From Chara braunii (taxonomy: Eukaryota > Streptophyta > Charophyceae > Charales > Characeae), in NCBI GenBank assembly GCA_003427395.1, contig BFEA01000011.1, forward strand, positions 6,302,195-6,359,398: a DNA stretch of 57,204 nucleotides, given 5' to 3'. Both the position numbers and the translations under genes were made by a program. The notes under the pieces are model-generated. The model had not been told where the DNA came from. It did no database searches and saw only the letters and a list, made by a program, of their open reading frames with translations. Of the stretch, positions 1 through 9,840 are shown in pieces (within the stretch, counting starts at the first letter, position 1; every line of letters starts with the position of its first letter).

Positions 1-12
1 CGCGCGCGCGCG

Positions 13-64
<52 letters not shown>
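1..64. repeat. (CG)n-(AG)n compound microsatellite
   Basis: The window opens inside an alternating CG tract followed by an AG tract. The same CG/AG junction occurs at about 51,090 and, on the other strand, at about 52,833, both inside a dispersed repeat. This may therefore be the edge of another copy of that family, but nothing else of the family is visible here. Confidence 0.9.
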
Positions 65-66
<2 letters not shown>

Positions 67-928
67 ACAATCAATCATACACCTTACAGATTCACTGAGC
101 GGATTGTGATTGTTGGTATCTGTTTCCGTGTCGGGGGAGCTGTACCAATGCAGGAGAGCTTACAGTGGGAGGAATGGTGTCAGTCATCACACATCTTGCA
201 GATTGACAACTAGAACAGTGGTTATGGCGATCAGGGTGATTGTCATGGCCGAGGAGCTATTAGATGAGATATTGAGCTTGGTTATGATTTGTCGGTTGTG
301 GTTTTTGCTTTCCGGCACAGTTGTGATGGATGGGCTCAGTGCAGGCAGCAATTTGTTGGTACACACTTTAATCAGTGTTGTCACACGTGATGTGGCAAGG
401 AAATGGGGGCATGGTGGTCATGGGAGTTTCAGGGGAAGGGATGTGATGTTTTTTTGCGTGCGGGAGGATAGCTTGCAGCAATTGCAACAGACACGAGAGT
501 CGGCATGCGGAAACCGAGATGGGCAAGAGTGAATTATTCAGTTTTCTTTTATTTTCTCTTTTCTGTTCTTCTCCCCCCCCACATCTCCCCCTTCTTGTTT
601 TAAGACCGCATGCAGCAGTCAAGAGAAACAACAAAATTTCTCATTTTCAAAGAAGAAATAACAAATAACAAAACAAAAAAAAGGAGAACGATGCAACGAC
701 AACAAACAACATTCGATTGAGAGTCTGAATCTAGATGTTTTTTGCGAAGAGATGTAGGGATGCCGATCAATCGCAATATTGTGCATTTATCCACCATGTT
801 CAAGCGTGAAGTTTATTCTCATTTTGCACGTTTTGCGAGTGGTGTGGCGATGCCCTGATACACAATGACTTACCTCGCCTCCTGCCACCCAACTGTGCTT
901 CGATAGATCCGTTCTGTGTGTGTGTATA

Positions 929-991
<63 letters not shown>

Positions 992-1055
992 CAAATATAA
1001 AAAAGAAAGACAGAAGAGAGAGAGAGAGAGAGGGAGAGAGAGAGAGAGAAAGAGA

Positions 1056-1087
<32 letters not shown>

Positions 1088-1670
1088 CTGTCACTGCTGG
1101 CCGAATGGTTCTAGGAAGGGCAAATGAGAATGAACTTCCCACTAGAACATGGCCAGATGCATCCGCCACATTTTTGTCTTTTTCACATTTGGAGAGTAGT
1201 AAGCTATGTTGTTAGTGCGGGACAGGGCTTGTAGGGGTCGAGCAGCTCATGGCGCGTAAACAAACAAGAAAAAAAAAAAACAGGAAAAGAGGAAAGCACA
1301 AAAAAAAAACAATGCACCGAACGTAGGGTTTGTCCGTTTCCCGCCTTGCAATCCTATGGCTCCGCTGCACAGATAGTCGCATCAATCTATCGTCGGCCGC
1401 GGTTGCACCCTCACCACATTCACTCTCACCCTGTAACAATTCGGTGAAAAGCACTCGGGGCCAGCCCCTCACCGCAGATCCTTCCCATCGAACGCCTCAT
1501 GCACAATTTTCCACCCCTGGCACGGCGCGCAGCTCGCCATCCCCCTACCCCCCGCGGCCGATACCCGTTGAGGGGTAGGATTACCTATCGAATCTAGAAA
1601 GGACGGTCTTTCTGGCCTTTTTTGTTGTCATTACAGTATTAAAGGAACCCGTTGCAACCACATTTAGATT
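65..1670. other. No gene seen; microsatellites
   Basis: No convincing coding region. It holds a GT tract (917-988) directly followed by an AG-rich tract (about 1015-1087), poly-A interrupted tracts around 1270-1310 and a C-rich stretch near 1480-1570. The open frames here are low-complexity translations of the repeats (His-Thr, Arg-Glu or Ser-Leu runs). Confidence 0.7.
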
Positions 1671-1730
1671 TTGCAAATTAACACATTGAAAGATGTATAT
1701 ATATACAGTGTAATCAGTGAGGGGATTCTA

Positions 1731-1788
1731 CAGACTGTTGAGGGTTCAGCCTCCTGATGAGTCGGTGAAACTCCGACGAAACAGTTTG
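1731..1788 (+). ncRNA. Type III hammerhead ribozyme, complete
   Basis: Every part of a hammerhead is present. Stem III: 1731-1738 (CAGACTGT) pairs with 1781-1788 (ACAGTTTG), 8 bp with one G-U. T1739 is the nucleotide 17 position, so cleavage would fall between 1739 and 1740. Stem I: 1740-1743 (GAGG) pairs with 1750-1753 (CCTC), 6-nt loop. Core CTGATGA at 1754-1760. Stem II: 1761-1765 (GTCGG) pairs with 1773-1777 (CCGAC), 7-nt loop. Core GAAA at 1778-1781. Stems I and II are closed by loops and stem III is open, so this is type III, the class known in plant viroid-like RNAs and plant retrozymes. U at position 17 is allowed but less usual than C. The repeat continues to about 1862, ending in a TA microsatellite. 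Self-cleavage is inferred from structure. Confidence 0.88.
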
Positions 1789-1862
1789 TCACAGCCCCTC
1801 GTTTGTTGTCCTCTTTTCCCTCTCTGCCTACGGTTTACCGGGCAGTTCTATTTGACGATATA
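1740..1862 (+). mobile_element. Hammerhead-bearing short repeat, copy 1
   Basis: This unit of roughly 110-120 bp begins within the ribozyme. After the core come a conserved segment beginning CTCGTTTGTTGTCC (from 1798), a pyrimidine-rich tract and a tail with TTTACCGGGCAGTTCT that ends at a TA microsatellite. Other copies or parts lie at 2131-2232 (minus), 6271-6380, 6944-7060, 9061-9108, 16,855-17,020 (minus, tandem) and 37,363-37,474. It has no coding capacity, so it would be non-autonomous. Boundaries are approximate, and its class (retrozyme, Penelope-related or SINE-like) cannot be decided here. Confidence 0.65.
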
Positions 1863-1887
1863 TATATATATATGTGTGTGTCAATGT

Positions 1888-2430
1888 TAAACATTTTTCA
1901 TAAAACATTATTTAAAAATATAAGGTTCGTATTTTTATAATTTTTCCTTGCCTTCTATTACATGTATAACAATATTTGCACATAAGATCGGTTGATGCAT
2001 ACTCTTTTATGGCTTAATGTATCAATTGTAGTGCATAAATGTAGGCATCAACTGACCACAAGAAGTGTCGCATGGTATCACTTTGCTTTGCAAAACTTCC
2101 ACAATTAACACATTAAATTATGTATATACATATCATCGAACAGAACTGACTGGTAAACCGTCTACAGACAGGGAAAAAAAGACAACAAACATGGGGTTGT
2201 GACAAATTGTTTCGTCGGAGTTTCATGGACTCGTATATATATAAACGTTTATAATCTTAAATAATTCTCATAAAGGATATTGCGCTCTTATTGTATAATC
2301 ATTATCAGTCTTCTATCACGTGTCTAACAATGTTAGTGTGTGAGGTCAGTAGGTGCATACTATTTTATGGCTTAACATGTCCGTTGCAACACATAAATGC
2401 AGGCACCAACCAACCACAAGAAATGTCGCC
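1888..2430. repeat. Duplicated 185-bp block with hairpin, inverted hammerhead repeat between
   Basis: About 1890-2075 and 2245-2430 are diverged direct copies of one AT-rich sequence. Each contains an inverted repeat: 1986-2001 against 2045-2057, and 2344-2358 against 2403-2415 (GTAGGTGCAT-type arms). The second, inverted hammerhead repeat lies between them, inside the TA-rich part of this host repeat. Confidence 0.6.
2131..2232 (-). mobile_element. Hammerhead-bearing repeat, copy 2, 5'-truncated
   Basis: On the minus strand the copy starts inside stem II (the CTGATGA core is missing), keeps GAAA (plus positions 2210-2213) and runs through the conserved CAACCCC and TTTGTTGTC segments to the tail. 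It is flanked on both sides by TATA-rich sequence. The ribozyme cannot be functional. Confidence 0.7.
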
Positions 2431-2432
2431 AG

Positions 2433-3276
2433 AAACAAAAAAAGTTATTCATACTTTATAATTTGAAAAATCATATGTTCCCGAGGCATCTGTCAACATA
2501 CCAAAGAAACAAAAAAAATAAAAATAAAAATAAATCAGGTACCTAATTACAAAAAGTGAGTTTTGTTGTGGCCTACTTTGTGATGCAGGTGACAGCGGCA
2601 ATGGCGCACGCTCTGCCGAAGCATCTCATTGACGCCTTAAAGAGAGAGAGAGAGATGACATGGAGGGAGGGCTGACCACCATTTTTTGCTTGTTGAAATT
2701 TCTAATAATGTTTAAATTGTTTGTGTGAGAGAGAGAGGGAACCTTTCCTTTGAGTCAAAGTTAAGACGGGTGGCGGAAGCACCAAAAAAAAAAAAAAAAA
2801 AAAAAAAAAGCAGCGCATCTGGCGCACCACCCTAGTGCATGGCCCGTAGGTGCGCACGCATCAGCGCTCAGCGCATGAGTAACGTGCGCATGCACATATC
2901 GCACACGTATGTGTCATGCACGCATGACGCAACCCACAAATGCGCCGCATGTATGATATTTATATAGTACATGGAGTGTCCTCGCTGGCGTGGCCGACTT
3001 ACATGCGGCCGTTGCTGCTGCTGCTGCTCCTGCTACTGCTTCTGTTGTTGTTGCTGCTATTGTTGATATTTTGCTACTTGTAGTAGTAGTGGTATTGTAA
3101 CTACTACTACAACTGCTTCCAATAGCGGTCAGTTCTACCTCTACCACTACTATTGCTACTTCTGGGATTCATAGTATTACTACTACTACTACTACTACTA
3201 CTACTACAATTACTACTACTACTACTACTACTACTACTGCTACTAACAATATGTAATGACCTGCTTGTGTGTGTGT

Positions 3277-3343
<67 letters not shown>

Positions 3344-5180
3344 CACCGCCCAAGGAAGCATCTGCCCGGTATAACTTCAAAAGAAGCGAACTTGAAGTGC
3401 TCCTCATGTTGCAGTGTGCAAAATTAGCGTTACGCTGCTGGAGCGAGTGCTTGGTGTGGCCAGCGCTGGTGAGGAAGAAGGCCACCTGACCCCTCCACTC
3501 AGCTATGGTGTAGCGGACCAGAGGGGAGACTCCGGGGGTGTAGGAGGAGGAGGAGAGTGACGGGGATACTTGGCTATGGTGGACGACATCTTCATCTTCT
3601 TTGTTGGTGTTGCATCTAAGAGGCCCCTTTCGGGGCAGAGATAGGCATGGCGGCCTAAGTATGGGGAGCATATCAGCTTTGCGTTGTCCTTTGAATATCA
3701 GAGCTGGGCTCCGCTAGTTCGCCATACCTACCTACTAGGAGAAGGAAGAAGGAGGTGTAGTGTATAGCCATGGTGGACCTCTAGAGTTGCTGGCAGTAAG
3801 GAGGAGATTCAAACATTGATTCTGGTTTATTCTTTCAATGTTATTATTATTATTGTTAAACCACCACGACCTCTGATCCTGTTTTTGCCGAGCCTGACTT
3901 TCACAGCGCACCGAGTTTTGCCGAGCTGGGGGAGTTTCATCCAAGAAGGAACAAGGGGGAAAAAAAAGAAAAAGGAAAAAACAAACATCCCAAAAGCCAC
4001 GATAACTGCCAGGTACATTCTATGATGTACTCGTGTGAGTGTGCCCTTAGTGAGGGCGTGTGGGGGACAAACACAGGGGGAAAAAGCAAAACAAAAAACT
4101 TCCATTATGCTGTGATTGAGGGCGGATACAGATGCTACAGCATGGAGACAGTTATGTGTCACCCGTTAAATACGCCCTGCCTGGCTGGCAGGGCACTAAA
4201 ATGACATTGGAACAAAATCAAAACAAAACAAAAAAACAAACTCTTTCCCCACAAAGTGGCTAGAAACATTCATTAAGGGCCTTTGCAACTTCCACCCTCG
4301 TGAGGGCCTTCCCCTACGCCCCTAGATTTGAAACTTTCGTTTTTCTTCTGTTTTTTTTTTCTTCTGTTCTTTTTTATTCCATCGGCGTCCAACCCTGTGG
4401 TCCCTGCCCCAAGCCCCGTGTTTTAAGGAGTAGGCTAGTAGATGAACTTTGCGTTTGCCTGTGAAAGGTAGTGGTGGTTTAAGAAAACATTGGGGGAGTT
4501 CAAGGGGGTTGGAGATGGTGGCGAGTGGGAAAAAAAATTGAAATTGGTCTTTGTTGGCGTACATCTTCTTCTCTTCCATTCTTATTTCTTCTTCCTCCCT
4601 TGTCTATTTCTCTTTCCAAGTTCTTTCATTTCAATTGCACACAACTAGGATCATAACAACTACTGCTTCAACTACTTCCACTTACTATTATTACTACTAC
4701 TGCCACACGAGCACTACCACCTCATCTACTACGACTACTTTTGGCGGCACCATTGTTGCTACTACGAGCCCCCCTCTGTAGCTTGTCCTCCTACCTCTGT
4801 CCTTCACCATCCGTCCTCCCACGCGCCATTGTTTTTATTCCTCTGCCTATTGTTCCACCTCCTTCCCCGTTCGTCGTTCATTGCCCTTCCTCCCTCCTCC
4901 CTCCTTCATTGTCCCTTCTCTCTCCACCATTGCAAATCTTTCCTTCAACCATTTTCTTTCCGTTTGCTATCTGTATCTATTGGGAAATCTCACACTCCTC
5001 GTCTTCCCTCTGCGGTTGCTATGACTCTCCTTTGCTACGACTCTCCTCCTTGCATCGTCCCTCTATCGTATACCCACCCTCCTCCCTCGTCCATGGCCGC
5101 CCCTCCCTCCTCCATGCTCTATCCTCCCTCCCTCCTCATCTATCACCCCTCATCCTTTCCCTTTCCTCCCTCCGCTTGTG
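2433..5180. other. No gene seen; microsatellites and short tracts
   Basis: It contains a poly-A run (about 2784-2810), a CpG-rich alternating purine-pyrimidine stretch (2815-2960), CTG/TAC triplet tracts (3010-3245), a long GT tract (3263-3339), and a pyrimidine-rich stretch (4560-5170) whose long Ser/Pro/Leu frames are compositional. No recognisable domain was seen in any frame. Confidence 0.6.
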
Positions 5181-5185
5181 TATTG

Positions 5186-5250
5186 TCATGTTCGCTATAC
5201 ACAACTCCACAAAAAAAAAGCATGATTGTGTCAAACTGTTTAGGGTGTGT
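5186..5250 (+). repeat. Short dispersed repeat (CATGTTCGCTATACAC family)
   Basis: The segment around TGTCATGTTCGCTATACA recurs at about 23,556-23,625 on the plus strand and 53,885-53,915 on the minus strand. In the two plus copies it continues into a similar TGACTGTGYCARACTGTTT stretch and then GTGTGTG. Its function is unknown. Confidence 0.6.
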
Positions 5251-5624
5251 GTATGTGGGTGTGAGAGAGAAGGGCTACTTGGGCCCCTGGGTACAGGGGC
5301 GCTACATTGAACCATGTTGCATGCAGTTGTTTCGTTTTTGTTAGTGCGTTTCTTCTCTTACCCCTTTGGGCATTTAACTTCGACGTTCATGGCCACAGTT
5401 TTAGTGTTTCTTTAACCGAAATTGTCACGGCTTACGGTGTTCCCACTAAAACAACCTGACGATTTCTGTTCAAGACATGCCGAAACTGCGGTCAAGAACG
5501 TCGAAGTTACATGCCCAAAGGAGTATTATCATTGTGTGTGTATGTGTGCGCATGTATATGTGTGAGAGAGAGAAGCGAGTGAGGGAGTATGTGCGTGTAT
5601 GAATGCGTGCATCTGTTGGGGGGG

Positions 5625-5629
<5 letters not shown>

Positions 5630-5671
<42 letters not shown>
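5630..5671 (+). repeat. (AG)n microsatellite
   Basis: A perfect AG tract after a G run. It accounts for the Ser-Leu frames read on the minus strand. Further AG/GT mixed tracts follow at 5960-6080. Confidence 0.9.
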
Positions 5672-5672
<1 letters not shown>

Positions 5673-6109
5673 AGCGTACTAGGGCAATCCAAGAGGAACG
5701 ATTTGGATCATATTTGATTCTTTCTACCTTACCCGTCAACGAAGTGTTACGTTGAAAGTCAATTCTTCGCTGCAATCGTTTTGCGTGGGAGCCTCTATGG
5801 AAAAGGGTGATACGACCTGTGAAATTTCGACCGTGACCACCTCTTCAACGGGTGGTATCTTACCTTATGATTGTATGCAGATGTCGGAATTGTGGCCAGG
5901 CACGACAAAGTTATATGTCATAGTGAGTATTGTGTTTATTTGTGCGTATGTGTGTATTTCTATGAGTAAGTGAGAGAGAGAGAGTGATGTACATATGTGT
6001 GTGTGCGTGTGAGAGAGAGAGAGTGATCCACACACGTATGTGTATGTGTGTGTGTGCGTGTGTGAGAGAGAGGGAGAGAAAAATAAAAAAACAAAAAAAA
6101 ATAAATGTT

Positions 6110-6377
6110 GTTTTTCTAAGATCGCACAATAAACAAAGTGGTAGTCGGTAGGTGCATACGAATTTGCCTTTACAAATATTGATTGTGTTTGATTTACTAT
6201 GCACCTACCGACCACTTTTCATTTTCTTGTTTGAAGACATCTCATGTTTTTTCTTCTAAGATATATAAGCCTCCTGATGAGTCGGTGCAACTCCAACGAA
6301 ATAGTTTATCACAACCCCTCGTTTGTTGTTTTTTTCTCCCTTTGTGCCTACGTTTCACTGGACAACTCTGTTTTACT

Positions 6378-6380
<3 letters not shown>
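6110..6380 (+). mobile_element. Hairpin repeat plus hammerhead repeat, copy 3
   Basis: An inverted repeat (6138-6158 with 6198-6215, the TAGGTGCATA / TATGCACCTA arms) is followed by about 55 bp and then the hammerhead repeat from about 6271. The core CTGATGA (6274-6280) and GAAA (6298-6301) are kept. Stem II has one broken pair (C6283 opposite A6295). The 5' stem III strand and stem I strand are absent, so it is unlikely to cleave alone. It ends in a CA tract (about 6379-6450). Confidence 0.65.
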
Positions 6381-6408
<28 letters not shown>

Positions 6409-6700
6409 CACACACACAGACACGCACACACACACACATACATACACACATAAAGAAACAAAGAAAAACACATCTGAATCCAAAAATTGATTAAAAAATG
6501 TGTCCTTATCCTAATGAAGGATTTTTTTTTTTTTACTTATTGTATATGCGTTTTCATGTCGTATTTTTTGTGTCATGTTAACCAAACTAGACATAATTGA
6601 ATTGTAGACTACTGACATATCGATAACTATTCTCAACAACGTAAAAATTTTTATAGTTTTCACATATAGAAACATAAGTTTACAAAAACGAAGTTTTCAA

Positions 6701-6702
<2 letters not shown>

Positions 6703-6764
<62 letters not shown>
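6703..6764 (+). repeat. (AG)n microsatellite
   Basis: A long perfect AG tract running into a poly-A, immediately upstream of copy 4 of the hairpin/hammerhead repeat. Confidence 0.9.
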
Positions 6765-6768
<4 letters not shown>

Positions 6769-6780
6769 AAAAAAAAATCA

Positions 6781-7062
6781 ATGTTGTTTTTCTGAAATCG
6801 CACAACAAGCAGCGGTGGTCGGTAGGTGCATATGAATTTGCCTTTGCAGATATTGATTGTCTTTGTTTTACTATGCACCTACCAACCATTTTCCATTTTT
6901 TGTTCAAAGACATCTCATGTTTTTTCTTGTAAGATATATCATCCTCCTGATGAGTAGGTGACACCCCGACGAAATAGTGACCCCACTTTCGCCCCTACTC
7001 GTTTGTTGTCCTCTTCTCACTCTCTGCCTCCAACCTAGGACAACTCTGTTTGACTGAATATA
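6781..7062 (+). mobile_element. Hairpin repeat plus hammerhead repeat, copy 4
   Basis: It is colinear with copy 3. The inverted repeat has arms 6814-6832 and 6872-6888. The hammerhead core is CTGATGA at 6947-6953 and GAAA at 6971-6974; stem II has one mismatch (A6956 opposite G6968). The upstream flank is shared with copy 3 over about 170 bp, so the two-part unit was duplicated together. It runs into a TATATG tract and then an AG tract (7083-7120). Confidence 0.65.
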
Positions 7063-7074
7063 TGTATATGTATG

Positions 7075-7120
<46 letters not shown>

Positions 7121-7122
<2 letters not shown>

Positions 7123-7570
7123 AAGAAAGAAATAGACTGATCCTCACATGCAGAAAAAGAGAAACGTAGTTAAGAGTTAGCAAAAAAAAAATTGAAGCTG
7201 AGAAATTTTCGGATACATGACATCAATGCGGACTACATGTCGAAGACAATTCATCCCACTCTTAAAATAATCCCTATATAAAAAGTTTAACCGACTTTCA
7301 AGAGTTTTTTTGCATAATTTTGCCACATCACCACCAACACTGGATTTCAACATGATTTCAACAGTTTATCAACAGGTTTTCACTAGATGGGAGAGAAGAT
7401 AAACAGTTGATGAACTGTTTGTAAACAGTTCAAAAAGGGTCAAACGATGGTATCCGCTTTGATCATTTATTATAGATATAGGTCAACCCCCTTCATGATT
7501 ATCAACATGAACATGAAGATAAACAATTTATAAACTGATTAAAATCTGATGTTATACACAAAGGTCCCCA
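7121..7570. other. AT-rich spacer, nothing recognised
   Basis: No open frame of note. Several short imperfect repeats of AACAGTTTATAAAC type occur around 7365-7440 and 7515-7550, some with self-complementarity. No gene or element boundary was recognised. Confidence 0.5.
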
Positions 7571-7795
7571 TTAAACTTCAGTGTTAACACACTTTTTTTT
7601 TCTTCTGTTGATGTGGGCAGCTGCTTTGGCCACAGCCAGGCAAAATTTCATCGGTGTTTCTGGCCCTTGATCTAGATCAACGGCCAGGAGGTCAGGCCTT
7701 GGTTTTCCCCTAGGGGAACCAAGGTCATCAACCCCCAGAAGTATCTGGCCGTTTTCCCAGGCCAGGTACTCCTGTAAATGGTTGTACTCAGCCAT
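7571..7795 (-). CDS. Possible exon or short ORF, unknown product (74 aa)
   Basis: The minus-strand frame starts MAEYNHLQEYLAWENGQILL and continues with a balanced composition unlike the repeat-derived frames around it: Pro-rich, with Asp-Leu-Asp near residue 42 and a basic end. It ends after a poly-purine run that may be a splice boundary or decay. I recognise no domain. A second possible start with a better context (GCGACCATGG) lies about 35 bases upstream in another frame, so the reading frame is uncertain. It could be an exon, a transposon relic or chance. No promoter or polyA signal was identified. Confidence 0.3.
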   Translation of the reverse strand: MAEYNHLQEYLAWENGQILLGVDDLGSPRGKPRPDLLAVDLDQGPETPMKFCLAVAKAAAHINRRKKKCVNTEV

Positions 7796-8039
7796 AGAAC
7801 CTTTTGGGGCTGCACCTGTTCCATGGTCGCGGCCACGTACGTGGCCGTTACTTTTGATTTTTTTCCACCCTCCCCCTCCTCAGTCATTTCACAGGGGAGA
7901 ACTAGAGTCGAGCTTGGCAGAATCCTCTTTCCCTGCCCAACGCGCGCCCGCACCCAATCGCGAATAGCGTCAGGTTCGGGCGTTGTTTGCTAATTGCAGC
8001 CCGTTTTCAACCCAACGAGCCCAGGTAACCGAAGGGAGG

Positions 8040-8110
8040 GAAAAAAACCCTAACAAAAAAAAAAAAAAAAAAAAAAATCTAAAAAAAAAAAAAAAAAAAA
8101 AAAAAAACTT
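8040..8110. repeat. Poly-A tracts
   Basis: Two long A runs are separated by TCT. A (CT)n tract follows at 8342-8409. The sequence at 8205-8290 (GTATTTCCATGTT ... TTTGCTCATCCTATCGATG) resembles 34,280-34,345, so this is part of a dispersed repeat, not a gene. Confidence 0.7.
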
Positions 8111-8339
8111 ACCTTCGTAGTGTAGCAATCCGAAATAACGACGCCACATCGAGTAGCTGTTGCCCATTCAAAACGAACGGGCGCAACTACAGCAATGTAC
8201 AGCAGAGAAGGGGGGTGCGCACAAAATATGGCGGTGTATATTTCCATGTTCTGGCTGAAGATTTATACCAATTTTGCTCATCCTATCGATGAAAGTAAGA
8301 GGGAGGCCAACGACCAGGTAAGTTCCCCCCCCTTTTTTT

Positions 8340-8341
<2 letters not shown>

Positions 8342-8409
<68 letters not shown>
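8342..8409 (+). repeat. (CT)n microsatellite
   Basis: A perfect CT tract after a T run. It explains the Ser-Leu segment of the open frame crossing it. Confidence 0.9.
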
Positions 8410-8412
<3 letters not shown>

Positions 8413-9045
8413 GCGACCGTCATTATCGGTCAATAGCTGTTGTGAAGGCCCTCCGAGAGAGACGCTGCAAAAATGTTTGTTCGACCAGCAGAAAATGACT
8501 CTCCTGTCCCTCGCAACTGGAGACCACCAAAGTGTGTGCAGAGAGTCTATTGTGACTCAGGTACAAGGTCCCAAAACCCACGCTTGGAACGTAGTCGTCT
8601 TATGGCAGCAGACTCATTCGCGGTGGAAGTACTCAGCTCATTTGTCAAAACGAACGGGCACTACTTATAAGATCACAAGAGAAAAAAAAAAGAAAATAAC
8701 GAATCTAAAATGGAAATATAAGTTAAAAAATCTAAGGTAAATCTGAAAGAAGAAAAATCTAAAAAAAAGTAAAACCAAAAACAAAGCAAAAAAAACAAAA
8801 CTTACCTTCCTAATAAAAAAGGTTGTCCGTTATTTCGGGCGCCTGCTGCGAATATGGGGACTATAAGTCCCCAATCACTTCATGTAGCGCTATATGGCGC
8901 TTCACTTAGTTATAATGTTTTTTTTTTTTTCCCTTACCCTTTTCTCCGTTGGCCTAAGCCAACGGTCACGTCACCTCACGTGGCTTTTCAGCCACGACCT
9001 TGTGATATGCAGGCCTGAGTTTGAATCCACTGGATTTGGAAAAAG
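8410..9045. other. No gene seen; possible tRNA-like relic near 8,960-9,035
   Basis: The stretch contains poly-A and AT-rich sequence. Around 9,008-9,035 the sequence GCCTGAGTTTGAATCCAC resembles a pol III B box. A matching A box is not clear, so no tRNA or SINE is called. Confidence 0.35.
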
Positions 9046-9180
9046 TTATATATATATATATATGGTTTACCGGGCAGTTCTGTTTGTGACGATCTATTTG
9101 ACGATATATACATATTATATATATATATATATTATATTATATATATATATATTATATTATATATATATATATATATATAT
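9046..9180 (+). mobile_element. Hammerhead-repeat tail within TA microsatellites (copy 5)
   Basis: The segment 9063-9108 (GGTTTACCGGGCAGTTCTGT onward) matches the 3' tail of the hammerhead repeat. It includes a partly duplicated TTTGACGAT end. TA tracts flank it (9046-9062 and 9108-9180). The ribozyme part is absent. Confidence 0.65.
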
Positions 9181-9182
9181 TT

Positions 9183-9226
9183 TCGATTTATGCGTGTCAT
9201 CCTTGTGCAAGGGCCATGCTAATCTC
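9183..9226 (-). pseudogene. U6 snRNA fragment (plant-type 3' half)
   Basis: The minus strand reads GAGATTAGCATGGCCC, then TTGCACAAGGATGACACGC, then ATAAATCGA. This is the 3' internal part of spliceosomal U6 RNA with two transitions. The ATAAATCGA end is the plant form; animals have CAAATTCGTGAAGC here. Upstream, the ACAGAGA box is not intact and the 5' stem-loop is not recognisable, so it is a truncated pseudogene. Downstream it runs straight into a TA microsatellite and an antisense hammerhead-repeat tail. This could be a chimeric retrocopy formed by template switching, which is inference. Confidence 0.85.
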
Positions 9227-9229
9227 CAC

Positions 9230-9840
9230 GCGTCCGATCTCGGCCGCGGGATCTTCAATCGAGATCAAGTGGTCGAAATCAACCGCGCCACTTGGTTATG
9301 AAAGGGCAACTCCCAAAAGGAGCTAGCCCAGATGCGTATTGTCGGGCTCAATCGCAGCGCCTGATGGGTGAAAGTTCAATATGATACCTTCTGGGCTAGC
9401 TCCTACACCGAGAATAGCAGGAGCAACTCCTTTATACGAGGAGCTTGCCTTGACCATCCCTCCTGCCTGTGGCCTAACAGCGTTGTCGGCTCCAGCCTCT
9501 CCTTGCAGTTTGGCAGACCCTTCCTGCCTCCCCCACCTACGTTGACTGGTTGCTTGCTTGCGTCACAGGCAGGTGTCTGGTCTCGTAGGCCAAGGTGTAG
9601 GATTTTTCGGCCATCGACCAAGAAAATAAAAAAATTAGGTGACCCATTTCCCCTGCGTCCTAGTCCTATACCTGACGCATCCCTCTTTTTAACCTACTTA
9701 GACCCTAAATCGCGCGGCTTAGCAGCCACACATCATTTTTTTTAAGTAGGATAGGTTTAACCTCAACATTCCCATGTTCGCACACCTCTACAGCCTCGAC
9801 AAAAAAGAAGCACTGCCGATTACTACCATTACTATCGGAT
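9230..9840. other. No gene seen; short GGAGCTAGC inverted motifs
   Basis: AGGAGCTAGCCCAG (9319-9332) and CTGGGCTAGCTCCT (9391-9404) form an inverted pair. The same GAGCTAGCTCC core recurs near 10,731-10,741 and 34,066-34,080, so this is probably part of a dispersed repeat. The open frames have no recognised domain. Confidence 0.4.

Noticed and set aside
4741-5344. 171-189-aa Ser/Pro/Leu-rich frames that look like secreted or membrane proteins
   Set aside because: The region is a pyrimidine-rich stretch (TCCTCC words); overlapping frames have the same bias and no domain was seen.
8960-9035. Possible tRNA or SINE with a B-box-like GAGTTTGAATCC
   Set aside because: No acceptable A box or cloverleaf could be drawn.
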